Positions 23,240 to 35,920 of a stretch of DNA of 64,000 bases are shown here, piece after piece. The first letter of the stretch is position 1. Every line of letters starts with the position of its first letter. A model generated the notes under the pieces. It was given only the letters and a program-made list of their open reading frames with translations. It searched no databases and was not told the DNA's origin. Location: positions 77,998 through 141,997 of the forward strand of contig NW_019775457.1 of the NCBI RefSeq assembly GCF_001039355.2. Direction: 5' to 3'. This DNA is from Lingula anatina (taxonomy: Eukaryota; Brachiopoda; Lingulata; Lingulida; Lingulidae). The position numbers and the translations under genes were made by a program.

Positions 23240-24619
23240 ATGGCCGACCCTACCACCCCTGCCCCGCAGACGGACCAGGGGATTCTTATTCTGGCTTACA
23301 TCGCCGGAGTCGCTGGCTTGATTCTAGTGTTATTCTGCGTGTGCTTTTGGGTTCGAAGAATTCGATGGAGACCGGGAAGGAAATACCTCAAAGAGCAAAA
23401 GGAAAGGCAAGTAGCTATGCAAGCTGCCCTAACGGGGCAGCCTTTACGATATAAAAATGGCCATCCAAAAGTCATTACTGTCAAAGAACAAGAAAAGGTT
23501 AAAAAGAAAGAAGCCAAGAAAAATATGGTAAAAGTGACAGTGCACGACATTAAAATGGAGAGGTTACAACGCCGCAAAGGAATAAATACCAGTCCGTTGA
23601 ATGGGAAATCTCACAATGGGAAAGCGGTTAGTTCGTCCATGGATCTTAACGGTCGTCATAGTAACGCCGCAAACGGTGACGTGGTAGACGAACCATACGG
23701 TTCCATACCCGCCATCAAGAGAAGTCAAGCCTTTTACGGCTCAGTAAGCAGTTTAGAACTCCCCAGTTTAGCACCAATTCATGAAGGAATGCACTCCCCG
23801 AAACAACAGACACGAGAAAATTTGCAGCTGGAGGAACACGACGAAGATGACGTCACGAATCACGTGGTGGAATGTGACGTTCATGTGTCAGCTCGAAGAC
23901 ACAACTCACATGACAATAACTCAGTCCCTGATATTGTTGTCCACAGGGACCAGGAGATAGAAATTATCAATGACGTAGACGAGCACCCTGCAAAGTTGGG
24001 TGTGAAAATGGATGAAGATACTGACGGTGCCAAATCTGAAAAGCCAATAGAAACGCCAAGAGAGAAGAAAGCAAAATCCCCACTTAAAAATAACAGTTCT
24101 GATGCGATTGCCGGAAAGAAAGAGGAAACAAATTCAGAAACAATAGTCAGCAAGTCCAGATCTGCAGGAAATTTGCAAACTGACTCCGATACTACGAAAG
24201 TATCAAACGCTCAGGTAATGGAAAAAATGAAATCTGAGTCTGCAGCGGAATTGCGGTCCAGAACACCAAGAAAGAAATCCCCCAGAAACAAAACAGAACT
24301 GACTGAAAATCAAGACGTAGCCATCGTCACTACGCGGAAAAAGAAAACAAAATCGCCGCGGAGCGTGCAATCTGATGGAGTCACTGACTCTGTGGATTTT
24401 AATGCGATGGACATGTCAGAAAATTCTCAAGTAAAAAGGGTACGGAAAAAGAAGTCACCTCGACCTGAACAAGGTACGGAGGCCGAGGAGAGGTCTGTTG
24501 TTAATTCCAAAGCAACGAATGACGGGGAAACATCTTCAAAACCGAGAAAGAAAAAGGCTCCAACTCCTCGAAATACCGAGGCTGGAGAAGACAACCCGTC
24601 CTTCGTAGAGGAAGTTTAA
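23240..24619 (+). CDS. Single-pass membrane protein with Lys/Ser-Pro-Arg tail repeats, family unknown
   Basis: An intact 459-codon frame in one exon, ATG in a good context (GCGGTATGG), ending TAA. Residues 1-13 are polar; 14-38 are a strong membrane span (from GILILAYIAG to CFWV) followed by RRIRWRPGRKYLKEQKERQ, so the likely topology is a short outside N-terminus and a long cytoplasmic tail. The tail has a Lys-rich stretch (82-96), paired YGS motifs (153-155, 166-168), an acidic segment (198-205), and five basic proline-directed blocks: KKAKSP (276), PRKKSPR (343), RKKKTKSPR (366), RKKKSPR (402) and RKKKAPTPR (436). It ends FVEEV, which fits a class III PDZ ligand. No cysteine domain, signal peptide or enzyme motif is seen. 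The SP/TP blocks suggest CDK/MAPK-type phosphorylation and binding to acidic partners or microtubules; this is inference. I recognise no family. Confidence 0.85.
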   Translation: MADPTTPAPQTDQGILILAYIAGVAGLILVLFCVCFWVRRIRWRPGRKYLKEQKERQVAMQAALTGQPLRYKNGHPKVITVKEQEKVKKKEAKKNMVKVTVHDIKMERLQRRKGINTSPLNGKSHNGKAVSSSMDLNGRHSNAANGDVVDEPYGSIPAIKRSQAFYGSVSSLELPSLAPIHEGMHSPKQQTRENLQLEEHDEDDVTNHVVECDVHVSARRHNSHDNNSVPDIVVHRDQEIEIINDVDEHPAKLGVKMDEDTDGAKSEKPIETPREKKAKSPLKNNSSDAIAGKKEETNSETIVSKSRSAGNLQTDSDTTKVSNAQVMEKMKSESAAELRSRTPRKKSPRNKTELTENQDVAIVTTRKKKTKSPRSVQSDGVTDSVDFNAMDMSENSQVKRVRKKKSPRPEQGTEAEERSVVNSKATNDGETSSKPRKKKAPTPRNTEAGEDNPSFVEEV

Positions 24620-24654
24620 TGTTTTAAATTTGCCAAAACCAACTGTAGCACCTA

Positions 24655-24918
24655 ACACAATGTATCATCTTACACATTGTCTCATCTCACACGTTGCCTC
24701 AATTAACATACTGTATCACCTCTTACATTGCCTCAACTAATACGTGCACTGTATCACCTCTTACATTGATTCAACTAACATACTGTCTCACCTCTTACAT
24801 TGTCTCAACTAACACACTTTCTTACCTCTTACATTGTCTCAACTAACACACTGCCTCACCTCTTACATTGTCTCAACTAACACAGTCTCACCTCTTACAC
24901 TGCCTCGACAAACACGCT
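24655..24918. repeat. 34-bp minisatellite in the 3' flank of the membrane-protein gene
   Basis: Seven to eight copies of CACCTCTTACATTGTCTCAA followed by CTAACACACTGCCT, starting about 35 bases past the TAA. It probably lies in the 3' UTR. Units vary in length by 1-9 bases. Confidence 0.9.
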
Positions 24919-27900
24919 GCATTACCAAACACATTCACCGATACGTGTTCTTGATTGGCTCGTTTGAAAGATCCCCACTAAAATGACACAGAAAGGTGGA
25001 AAATGATCAAAGTTGACGAATTTCTGCTTAAGAATGATTTGCCAGAGGTTACACATAAGAAACGTCAACATCAATGGTCCGGACCAGTGACTGTCAGAAA
25101 AAAATCGGATCGGTTTTACATATTTATGGGGCCATTTTTCTGGCATTTTTCATATTTGCAATTTAAGAGCAGGCTCTTTTAACCATGGCAATGCACTGTC
25201 CTCATAAGACGGGAAAATATTTGTGCCATGTTTAAAAAAGTCAGAAAAGACTTGCAAAATCATTATTTGAGTATTATTGGAATAATTCAATGATTTGCAT
25301 CAAACCTAAGCAATAATTGATTGGGCATCATATAACTTACACGTGCCATGCTCGAGTTATTTAAGCTGCTGTAAATCAATGAAAATCAAGGTCACCCCCA
25401 GAGGATCACGATGGCGAGAGATGACAATAGATAACCTTTGTAACAAACGAACTTAGAAAATATTCGGGAAAATGTGGATGAATGAAATATGTTGAATGAC
25501 CTCTGGCGCTCCAATTATTGTTAACACCTTCACCTTGACAGTAATATTACACGCATTTCAGTAGCTCTTTTGGGTCGCACAGTTGAAAACGCCCAGGTAT
25601 ATCTTAAAGAATCGGAATCATCGAATAATATGCATTGCTACAGAACAGAATACTTTGACAGCAGCCATTTCAGCCATTTTACTGCTTTGTACACACACTG
25701 GACAATAGAAGTGGCACCCCTACTGAACCAATACTTTGGGGGAGATAAATGACTGTGGAATGATATGCTCCTGGTATCATTTTATTAACAGCAAATTTTA
25801 CGAAAGAAACGGTTCTGGCTGAACAATTCAACTGTATCGATATTCTGACATTGCTTATATTCCGCCTCTTCGGGTTAATGATTACTCTGATTCAGGGGGG
25901 CACTTCTATTGTGTGTAGGTCTGGTCATTTGACATCGACTTTGTCAAAAACGTGGCAGGATGACACTGATTCCAAATGCATAGTTAAATTTTGTCTCCTA
26001 GCTAGCAGCAAATTCATATGCGGAAGTTCTTGTATTAACTCTAACGTATACAAAAATCTCCCTCTACCTGCAGTGACAGCTCTTGCATCTTTAATTGTCC
26101 AGGTGGAAAGGAGCTCTACCGACATACTATCGATATTACCAATACATCCGATTTTCTCTTCTAAATTATAAAGCCGATTAACTTGTTAATTCTATATTTT
26201 TTCATTAGAAGTGGAGGCAATTGGCCCACATGGAATTAATCATAGCGTGATAGTAGTAATTGCACTAACCTGAAGTGGATTAGGAAAGAAAATTTGGTCT
26301 TTGAGTATAGTTTGTATGTATAGGCAGAGACCACTATGACAAGCATACAGTTCATACACGGGGGATGCACCCTAGGGACTCACGTGGCTAGGGGGTGGGA
26401 TTGGTTTGTTTGTGTGTGTGTGTGGTGGGGGGGGGGGGCTGCCTAGGGTCGTTCACACTCCATCACCTATCCTGTACACGGGAGGGGAGGAGCTAGCAAG
26501 ACAGATTCCTGAACAGGAAGCCATCCACCAGTTTCCATGGGAACCGTCCAGGCCGCATTTCCACGGGCGCATAAAACGTGTATTGATCTTGTATGTGCTG
26601 CTGTATTTTAATATGTTGGATATTCATTTATTACATAATGTTTGATTAATATCTGACATAATTATTTTTAGTATGCGTTTTATTAAAATATATATGATAC
26701 AACTGTCATGATCTTTTTTATCAATGCGCAATACTTCTCTTTAAAAGATTTTGACGAAAGACATTTGGTCCAGAAACAAGTTCACTCTATTTGCACGGAT
26801 CTATGTAAAGTCACGGAGTTCAGGACCTAAAGGCGTGATTTAAAGACATAAAACATAATGACTTAGATGTGGAAAATCAAAATTGATTCATTTCTCTTCA
26901 TTTGTACTCTTGACATCTGCAACAACAAACTGAATACTTCTATAAATGGGAGACATTGGTTATTGCAAGATATGTCTAAAGGACAATACATAATTATTGA
27001 TTTTGGTCGTGGTCAACATGTTGTTTACCTGACCCCAGAAAAAGGGATATTGGCCGAAGCACAACTAAATCGATTTTGGTCACTAACACGCTACCAGGGC
27101 CTAGCCTCCAGGGGGGCAGGGGGGGGGGCACTGCCCCCCCTGGGATTAGAGGTGCAAAAAAAATAATAATCGCAATTTCTGACTTCTGATTGAGCAATAA
27201 ATAACAGTTAAAATGCACCAGAATGCAGTATTATACATACAGATTTTTAAAATTTTCCACACCCCCCCCTTTTTGGCTTCGCCCCCTCGTGTCCGCTTAC
27301 TGCCCCCCCTGGCAGTTTGCTCAGGCTACGGCCCTGGCTACCCAGTCCACAAATTTATAAAGAATCACTTTAACAACTTTTCATGAAGTAGAACTGGCCT
27401 GTTGATTAGTTTCTATCTTTCCTAAATCAATTCCTGTTTTAGTATTTTTTTTACCCTAAATTTGCAGATTTGCTAAACGTTGTGTTCCCCCTCTCTCACA
27501 GATTTTCAAGCTATTGTGATAGAAGAGTCAAAAGTCACAACTAACACAATCCACACATCTGGTTGTTTTGTCAGTTAAGTCAGTGTGTGTGAGGCATTAC
27601 GCTTTTATCGCACTTTCTTCAACAGACCTTAATTTGTCACCCTCGAATACAAAATATCATTGAATAAAGCAGTAATTTTTCTTCAGTCCAGTTGGTATTG
27701 AAATAGCTGTTTCCTACCAATATTTCGATATCTATCTAGAGCATCATCATCGGTGAATGAGGCCATTCAGCTGAATACGCTGGCAGTACTATGGGCGGGG
27801 AAGCGGTGGCTGCTAGAATATATCTATTTAGAAAATAAGGTGCAATTTAATACATTGTTGAATGCAAAAAGTTTTTTAAAACACATTTAAGTTGCATTGA

Positions 27901-29173
27901 TTAATGACCACTTACGTACGGCATTATGTAAAAGGCCGTGCCTACATGCTGTCTCAGTTGAACGGCATTAGTTGGATCATGAAAAGATGTTTATAACGTG
28001 CTATCCGCTGCGGTGACCCCTGAGAAGAGACAAAGCCGAAAGCCAAGGAAGAAGAAGAAGAAGCAAAAGAAGATGTGCAGAAGTTTATAATGGCAAGGTT
28101 TGATCACGAATTTCATTAACCACGAAAAATATATATTTGGTTTTCAAAGAGCGTTTAGAAAAAGGAATTAAGTAATTTTTCTTCAATCAACTGCTAATAT
28201 TGACAGAATTTATTAACTGTTGATTGAAGAAAGTTTGCTTTATTCTTATAATATAACACAGTTGATGAAATTCTCTCCATTTAGACACAGCATCCAGAGT
28301 TTATACCGCTAGATACGGAAAATGAAATGCAAATTACACAAAGTTTTACTGAAAATGAGGAACTGTCAGATGAACGTTTAGGGTTAATACATGTATATTA
28401 TATTTAGGAGTAGATAAAAAATCAATTTTTTATTTTACTTTTCTAAAAAAAATATATTTGGCCAAAAGATTTCTACTCTGCCCAGTGCCAGATCAGTTTA
28501 TTTGTCTCACAAGATCGTCTTTGAAATATCCAGGGTAAGTCAAAAAGCAAGAAACTAACATCCACATACAGATAAAATATGGGTCCGCCCTGGAAAAAAT
28601 TCGTAAATCCAGAAAACATTGTTACGTGAGATTAAGCTTTTAACGAATTTTCAAAAGATGCAAAATGCGAGAAAATGTTTTACCGCCGGAGTATTCGATT
28701 TATAGGATGGGTAGAGGTTTTCCGGCTCGTCTGGCGCTTTACAATGCGTTTAAAAGGCAGATATGCTCAGCTGATCGCAAAGTGGGTCACTGGTATTTAA
28801 TTGGTTGAAATGAGGAGGTGTGTCTCAGAGGTCAGAAAGCACCCGGATGCAGTCGGCCATGATAAGGTTGCAGCTGAGGAACGTTTCACCGACAGGCCAG
28901 TCTTTTTATCAAATTGTTGCTGTGAATATCGTAGATGAGAACATTTATTCATTGATATGCGAATATGAATGTCATTGCAATGGATTTCAGTCAATTTTAA
29001 TGTACGTTATTTCGCCAGTAATAGAACAGCATCCTCAGTGTAGGGGCAGAGGTGAGATTTCACCACGCTGATCAGCTGTTCAGGGTCAACTTGGTGGCGA
29101 CGTCGCGGAGCAAGTGCCCGTGCTCGCAGTGGCACTCTTTGGGACTGGCATTTCTGACACTTCGTCTTAATTT
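24919..29173. other. Intergenic region between the membrane-protein gene and sestrin
   Basis: AT-rich, with G/C homopolymers near 26426, one MITE (27095-27336) and no supported gene. The open frames at 25570-25752, 25851-26171 and 26867-27166 have no splice or codon support. The last few hundred bases before 29174 are less AT-rich and presumably hold sestrin promoter and 5' UTR sequence, but no TATA box or initiator is clear. Confidence 0.4.
27095..27336. mobile_element. 242-bp MITE with 5-bp target duplication
   Basis: Begins CAGGGCCTAGCCTCCAGGGG and ends CTCAGGCTACGGCCCTG; the two ends are inverted repeats (CAGGGCC(G)TAGCCT). Both sides are flanked by GCTAC (27090-27094 and 27337-27341). 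Internal G- and C-runs pair with each other. No coding capacity. Confidence 0.75.
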
Positions 29174-30001
29174 ATGCAGTCAATCATCGAGGACGGGCTT
29201 AGATGGCTGATGGCTGATATGCCGGAGGATAGGACTTTAAGAGATGAAAAGAGTTTACGTTTTTTCCTGGCTCTGTGCAGCAGAGATCAAAACAGCCGTT
29301 CTCATGCGCTGGAAAACATAAGTCGAGCTCTTGATGCCTGGGTAGATGGCTACGGCAGCCCCCAGGAAGCAGTCTACCACAACAATCACCATGATGCCCG
29401 TATTCAGCCCTTAGACAGAAAGCCTCTAGTCAAAGAGCTGTTGCCTGATCTACTGCGCTTCTCCATATACTGTCCATTTGAAGACGTGCGGTCCAAGTGT
29501 GGAGCTCTGCTACTTGATTTACAGGTAATTCTACTAGTACCGTATCAGCAAAAGTGACTTGTACTTTGTACATTCATACATTTGTTGACTTTCAGCGGTG
29601 GCATCATTATCCACAGATATTCATTAGTAAGTAATTGCTATGCCAAATACGATGATGGTTTTGCATGTCTCTAAAGGTTTTCTGTCTCTCTGATATTGCT
29701 AATGTGTGACATTTTCAAAGGATCCCCAGGGCTCCCTAGGCATGGTATTGATCACTGGCTGTGGTAGTTTTCCCCTCACGTTTAAGTAGTTTTAATGTTT
29801 TACAGTTGAAAAAAAAAACACTTCCAATTTAATTTCTAAAGTTATTATCATATACTGGTGTTAACATCTGAATCTTGCACAGTAGAATATAATATAAGTT
29901 AACCATTATGCAAATTAACATAGATGCCTTTATAACAAAATGTTGACACGCAAGAAAAGTGTAAAAGCAATAATGATAGATTCAATGACATTGATGCACC
30001 C

Positions 30002-30050
<49 letters not shown>

Positions 30051-33000
30051 TGGGGTAAAGTGGATTATGTTATCCCCAGCTGCCTAGGCAAGTCTTGAAT
30101 TCATTAGTGTATCAAGTCATGTGGTAAGAACAGGCTGTACAGAAATCTTTTTGCTTGGATAATAGGTCGTAATCAACCAGTTGACACCACCTGTTTGGGC
30201 ATGTTCAGGCAGTCTGCATATTGCAGGCTTTAACATTAGAGCACATAACTTGAAACAAATAAAAATCAAAACTGAATAAAAAAAATGAAGAAGAAGAACA
30301 CAGTCCTTATACTATCAGTATCACCATGAAAAAATGACCTTTTGATTGTTAGTAAAGCCTGTCAAATTTCTAAACATCCAAAGGTTAGTTTTTATCAGTC
30401 TGCCATAGCAGTGATGTCCCGCTAGTTAAGATTGAGATATTGTCTTGGGGTCTTCTTAATTTGATAAGTAATCTCTGATATAGATATACTGTCATATGTC
30501 CAGTCAAGAAAGGTCAGGTTATCATGGTTTGTCCCATGTCGTCAAGCTAGCTTAGAACAAGTGGACCTGTCTTGACAATAGTGGACATCTGGTTATGATT
30601 AACTCACCATAGTATACCTAATCCTGCTGTTGTTCCACTGACTATGGTTAACTCACCATAGTATACCTAATCTTGCTGTAGTCCCACTGACTATGATTAA
30701 CTCACCATCGTATATCTAATCCTGCTGTTGTCCCACTGATTATGATTAACTCACCATAGTATACCTAATCCTGCTGTTGTCCCACTATGATTAACTCACC
30801 ATAGTATACCTAATCTTGCTGTTGTCCGACTGACTATGGTTAACTCACCATAGTATATCTAATCTTGCTGTTGTCCCACTGACTATGGTTAACTCACCAT
30901 AGTATATCTAATCTTGCTGTTGTCCCACTGACTATGGTTAACTCACCATAGTATATCTAATCCTGATGTTGATCCACTGATTATGATTAATTCAATACAG
31001 ACAGTGTAGTGAAGGGCTATTTTGAATGGATCTGTATGTTGAGGTAACTGTTGAGCTAAAGGTTGCATGTTCTGAGATGGGTCATACTAAGAAGGGTCAA
31101 GTACTGAAATGGGGGTTATGCTAAAATGGGGGTTATGCTGAGATGGTTTATGTTAAAGTGGATCACAGTGAGATGCTCACATTGAGAGGGGTTAAACCAT
31201 CTTAACTGGAGCTCTGTGACAGGAGATAGACCTGGCCTGTGTGGTAAAGCACAGGATTCTTTGGTTTATTTCTGGCATGGAATTCCTGTGGGCAGAATGT
31301 ATACATAATCTCAACTCTAAATGTACTCGAATTCACATCACATATACTTCATGTGAATATGGTTGCTACACTTTTATAATAATTAAACATAATTGTCATC
31401 TCTTATATAACAACATTCACCTTTGCCTGTGAAATTTGCATGAAAAAAGTAGGTTGGGGATAGGGGTGAACAGGCTGAATTCCTATGTACTGGAGGTGCT
31501 ATGAATTATAGCCTCATAAATATGAGTACACTGATGTCTATTCTAGTTTATGTAATACCATGTGTTTACCACGTGTACTTCTAGGTATATATATCAACAC
31601 ACATATAATAAATGAAAGGTGAGTAAGTAAGGATTCTTATAGACTTTAGATGTTTGAATACCACCCCTGTTGCCCTGTACACAATGCAAGAACAATCAAT
31701 AGCAGGAGTGCTGGGGGAGCACCTGAAGGAGACCACGTACACTACCACACAGCTACCGGCTGATCAGCTGATGCAATGTCCCTGAAGGCTTCCTATTGCC
31801 TTATTTAGACACCATTATATCCGGGTTGCTAGGCACTCTGCTAAGTTATAGGGTTGATGCAATACCAGCTGTGAATAAAATACCTTGGTTTGTGTAACAG
31901 TTATCATTCTGATTAGTAGAAATGACTTGAAGACAGAATGGCACAGTAACTATTATAGCTCATATCTGTCGGGACATTTGTGTCCTTTCTAATCATTGCC
32001 AAGATGAAGTGTTCCCTACTCTACCAGATACCAAAGAAATATACACCCAAAGAACAACCTGTAGAAGAAATAGAAGAAGAACCAGTGCCTAGGAAACTAA
32101 TAACCAAAGTACTGAGATACCTGTTTGTAAAAGTCACAGTTGAAGCTTCATTGTATGAAAATGATAGTTTTATACATAGGGGGTCCGGATGTCAACAGTG
32201 GGAGCATGACCAAGGTATGAACTGATTGATTTAGGTGTGTGACAGGCAGTTACCAACACAGGTGTTTAAAAAATGTATTTACTTACTTAGTTATTTTAAA
32301 TTTTTTTAAGGTGTGTAAGAATTTTGTACTTGATTTAAAAATGATAGTCGAAGATGTTTAGTATTGATTTATCAGCCTACATGTTCTGGTCTCTTAATTA
32401 GCCGGTGATGTCTGCCATACCTTTCCACTCATTCACATCTATTTACATGTTATCATGGATATAGAGAGTGAGACACAATGTATATGTTCAAAGAAAGCTT
32501 CATCAGAGTTGATATAAATAACCATGTCCTTGCCTCCACTGTGTATTAATAACGCTGTGCCCTGGTGAGGGGTTAGGTACAGGCAAGGAAATCATTAAGC
32601 CCTAATTATTACCACCTGTGTATAAGGTAGAGGTATTTAATCCAGAGTTAATGTTGTTTATTGCAAGCACTGCTGTCATTGTATCCTAACAGTATACTGT
32701 CACATACTGCCAGTGTGCAAATTATTATTATTGTGGTTGCTGTAATCCACCCAGCTCAAAGACACCCCAGACCATGGGACGAGCTGCCTTTAATGGGCAT
32801 TTAGGCCAGTTAGGAAATGACCAGTGGCCTTTCCTTGACCCACGATCACTGGTCATTTGTTTAAAGGTGAGTGTTGCCTGCTGTGACTGCTGTAGAAGTT
32901 ATGTAAAGAGAGCAGTCTCTGGGGTCCATGCACAACCAGGCAGGAGGAGGAATCATAAATAGGGGTTTATTTCTAGTTACAGCCCAGTTTAGAAAGAGGA

Positions 33001-35877
33001 CCTTGCAACCGAAAGTGTTTTTATCTGGTATCCTATCTTACTTTCCTTTCCATTATATCTGAATACAGTGTTAGGCAATGTATTCACATAAAAAGTCAAA
33101 ATGGTATAATTTAAAATGTCCCAGGGATATGTACAGTAATAGGGATAAATCAACACTCTGCTGTTTTTGAAAAGAATATTGACAAGATTCCATACATTGA
33201 AGATTGGAAAAGAAGTCCCCTAGTTGTTCTGTGTAGATCCAAGGGTTTACCTGGCTTCTCTCATTACTGACATATCAATATCACTTATGTAACCTCCAAA
33301 TTTAGGCACTGCCATTCAGCTTACCCTGAATCTATTACAAGGCAGGGGGAGTATTTGTACCCCTTAATTCAGCCTGCCCTGGAATCCACTACAAAGCAGG
33401 GGGATATTTTTACACCATGGCATAACAGCACTGTTTACAGGGTGATTCATCATCAAGACAGCTTTGAATCCTTCTATAACTGGAACTTTGAATGACATGT
33501 TTTATCTTGGTTATACACTATCAGATATTTGGTTTATTAAGAATAAGATGTTGGGGGAGTTTTTACATCACTGAGTACACTGGTGAATTTTAGAATATTT
33601 CCCAGGGGCATTCCCTTTTCGTTTTGGTATGTAGAAATTTTTCTAAGTGATAAGTTTCCTTTTGTTTGTTTGTGGGGATCTTTTTCTCAGAATCAATACT
33701 GGGGGTTTTAATGCTGTCACAGATGACAATGTAAAAAGACCCCAAACTGGATTTTTTATTGTTCATTTTCATGTTTACTTAATTGGACTTAAGGTCATAA
33801 AATGTTTTTAAGTAAATGTGTATTTTGTAGACACCATATCTGGCAATCATGAGACAGAACATGAAGGTACTGCATTGCTCATTGCAAAACTTATTCTTTT
33901 GTATTTCTAATGCTTTTTTGTTCTGAAACTGAAGTTTAAAGGTATTGACCTTATAGATTTTGAGGAAATATATGATGTTGAATCACTGTGAATTTTGATT
34001 GACATTTAGATGATTTTTTTCCCTCTTTTTCTTCTGTGTGTGTGTCTCAAGATTTCTGATATTAGTCATATTATTGAAGATGGGTGTCCATTTAATTTAT
34101 TTTGTATTGTACTAGTTAAGTGCAGTTAAGACTGATATCTGTGCAGAAACATAAAAGGACAGAAGATATACAAACAGGATACTTGGGCTGTGTTCACATG
34201 AAAAATCTATTTTCTAAAAATCTAAAAATCTATTTGCAGTATCTTGCGATCACGGTCTGTGCCCTGAATACCCCACGGCGTAATTATGGGCAGCGCGAGC
34301 CAGTTACTTCCAAAGCTGTAATTAATTCTCAGTGCTGCCAGTAATTACGCCGCGAGGGGAATTCAGGGCACAGACCGTGATCACAAGATACCACAAATAG
34401 ATTTTAAGATTTTTAGAAAATAGATTTTTCATGTGAACGCAGCCCTAAATTGCACATTGTTAACTGTATAGGCTTTTTTTCTTCTTACCAGTTTTTTTCT
34501 GCTTATCTGAATTTCAAAAACAAAATTCACTTGTTTTTGTGATAATATGATTTGAGATGACACATTATTAAATCATTTTAGTCTGAGACAATGATTGCTA
34601 AATTTAATTAAAATTTAACAGATCAAGTCATAAATGATATATTTTTAAGTGGACTCACATAAGACTTAACTTTTAGAATGGACTCGCTCTAACTATAAGT
34701 TTGATAGGTTATAACAAGAGCAGTAATACTTTATGTAAGTCGTGTAAATGCCTTTCATTGTCTACACATTTCCACTCTGGGTATACAATAATACAATACA
34801 ATACAATAAATTTTATTTCATGTCGGGTATAAATTGAAAGGAAACATTAGCTTTACAGCTATTCACCGACTGGGTAAGGACAAAAACATATCTACAAAAA
34901 TGCAATATTTACACATGGGTTACATAATGCTTAGACTAGACAGAAATCAGCTAGATATAATTTAAGTACACATATTTTAACAGGAAATTATGTAGAAAAT
35001 GTGTCAAAAATACAACTGTCTATAAAGGTAGCCAACAGTTTCCCAATATTATATTTAATTAGTGGCAGAGATAGGTTTCTTCACTGGTGTCCCAAGGTTT
35101 CTGAACAGCTGTTTGAAATGATGTGGAACTTAAGTTATAGGTTTTCCAGTCCAGAGCTAAGGTGGAGCAGCTGGCAAATACATTCTTTGCTTCTGAGAAT
35201 GATACTGTTGTATTTTTAAACATCTTATCAAATATTTTTTGGACAAATAGCAATAGCAATTTTCCTTTTATTACCAATGTATAATTCAGAGCTATTGAAA
35301 AATATAATTAAAAATTTCATTTTGGAAGTTCAAATTTCAAACTTTAACTGTCATGAAGAAAATTCACCTTTTACTTATAATCTTTCAAGAGTTACTTAAA
35401 AATGAGAAATTATGAACTATTTGTAGATCACAATTTTGCCATTGGTTTGGGTGATTAAGGGAAGGTTGACATTTCTAGGAAAATGATTTTTGTCAAATAA
35501 ATATCCAGTTTTCATTGTTTGACTGAAAGAGTAGACAATTTATACAAGTTCTGCCCTTTGTCAGGAGAACAGTTTGCTGAATTTTCAATATTTCATTTCA
35601 GGAAAGAGGATTGAAAATTCCACGTAGAGTTGGAAGAGGTCCAAGTCGCTTCATTCCTGAAAATGAGGTAAGTATTCTACCTCTTTTCCATGCATTCAGT
35701 TTCATAGGATAAAAATTGTACATTTTGTCTTATCTGATGATATGATATACATTGATTGAAAGTCAAGTACCACTTCCTCACCCTCATTAATCTATGTACT
35801 GATTGTACAACTTCTCAGAATGATTCTACTTTGGAAACCATGACATGAATTATACTAGTGCCCCATTTTACCCACCA

Positions 35878-35920
<43 letters not shown>

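Noticed and set aside
26994-27218. Frames with Gly/Pro-rich peptides
   Set aside because: They come from the G- and C-runs of the MITE at 27.1-27.3 kb.
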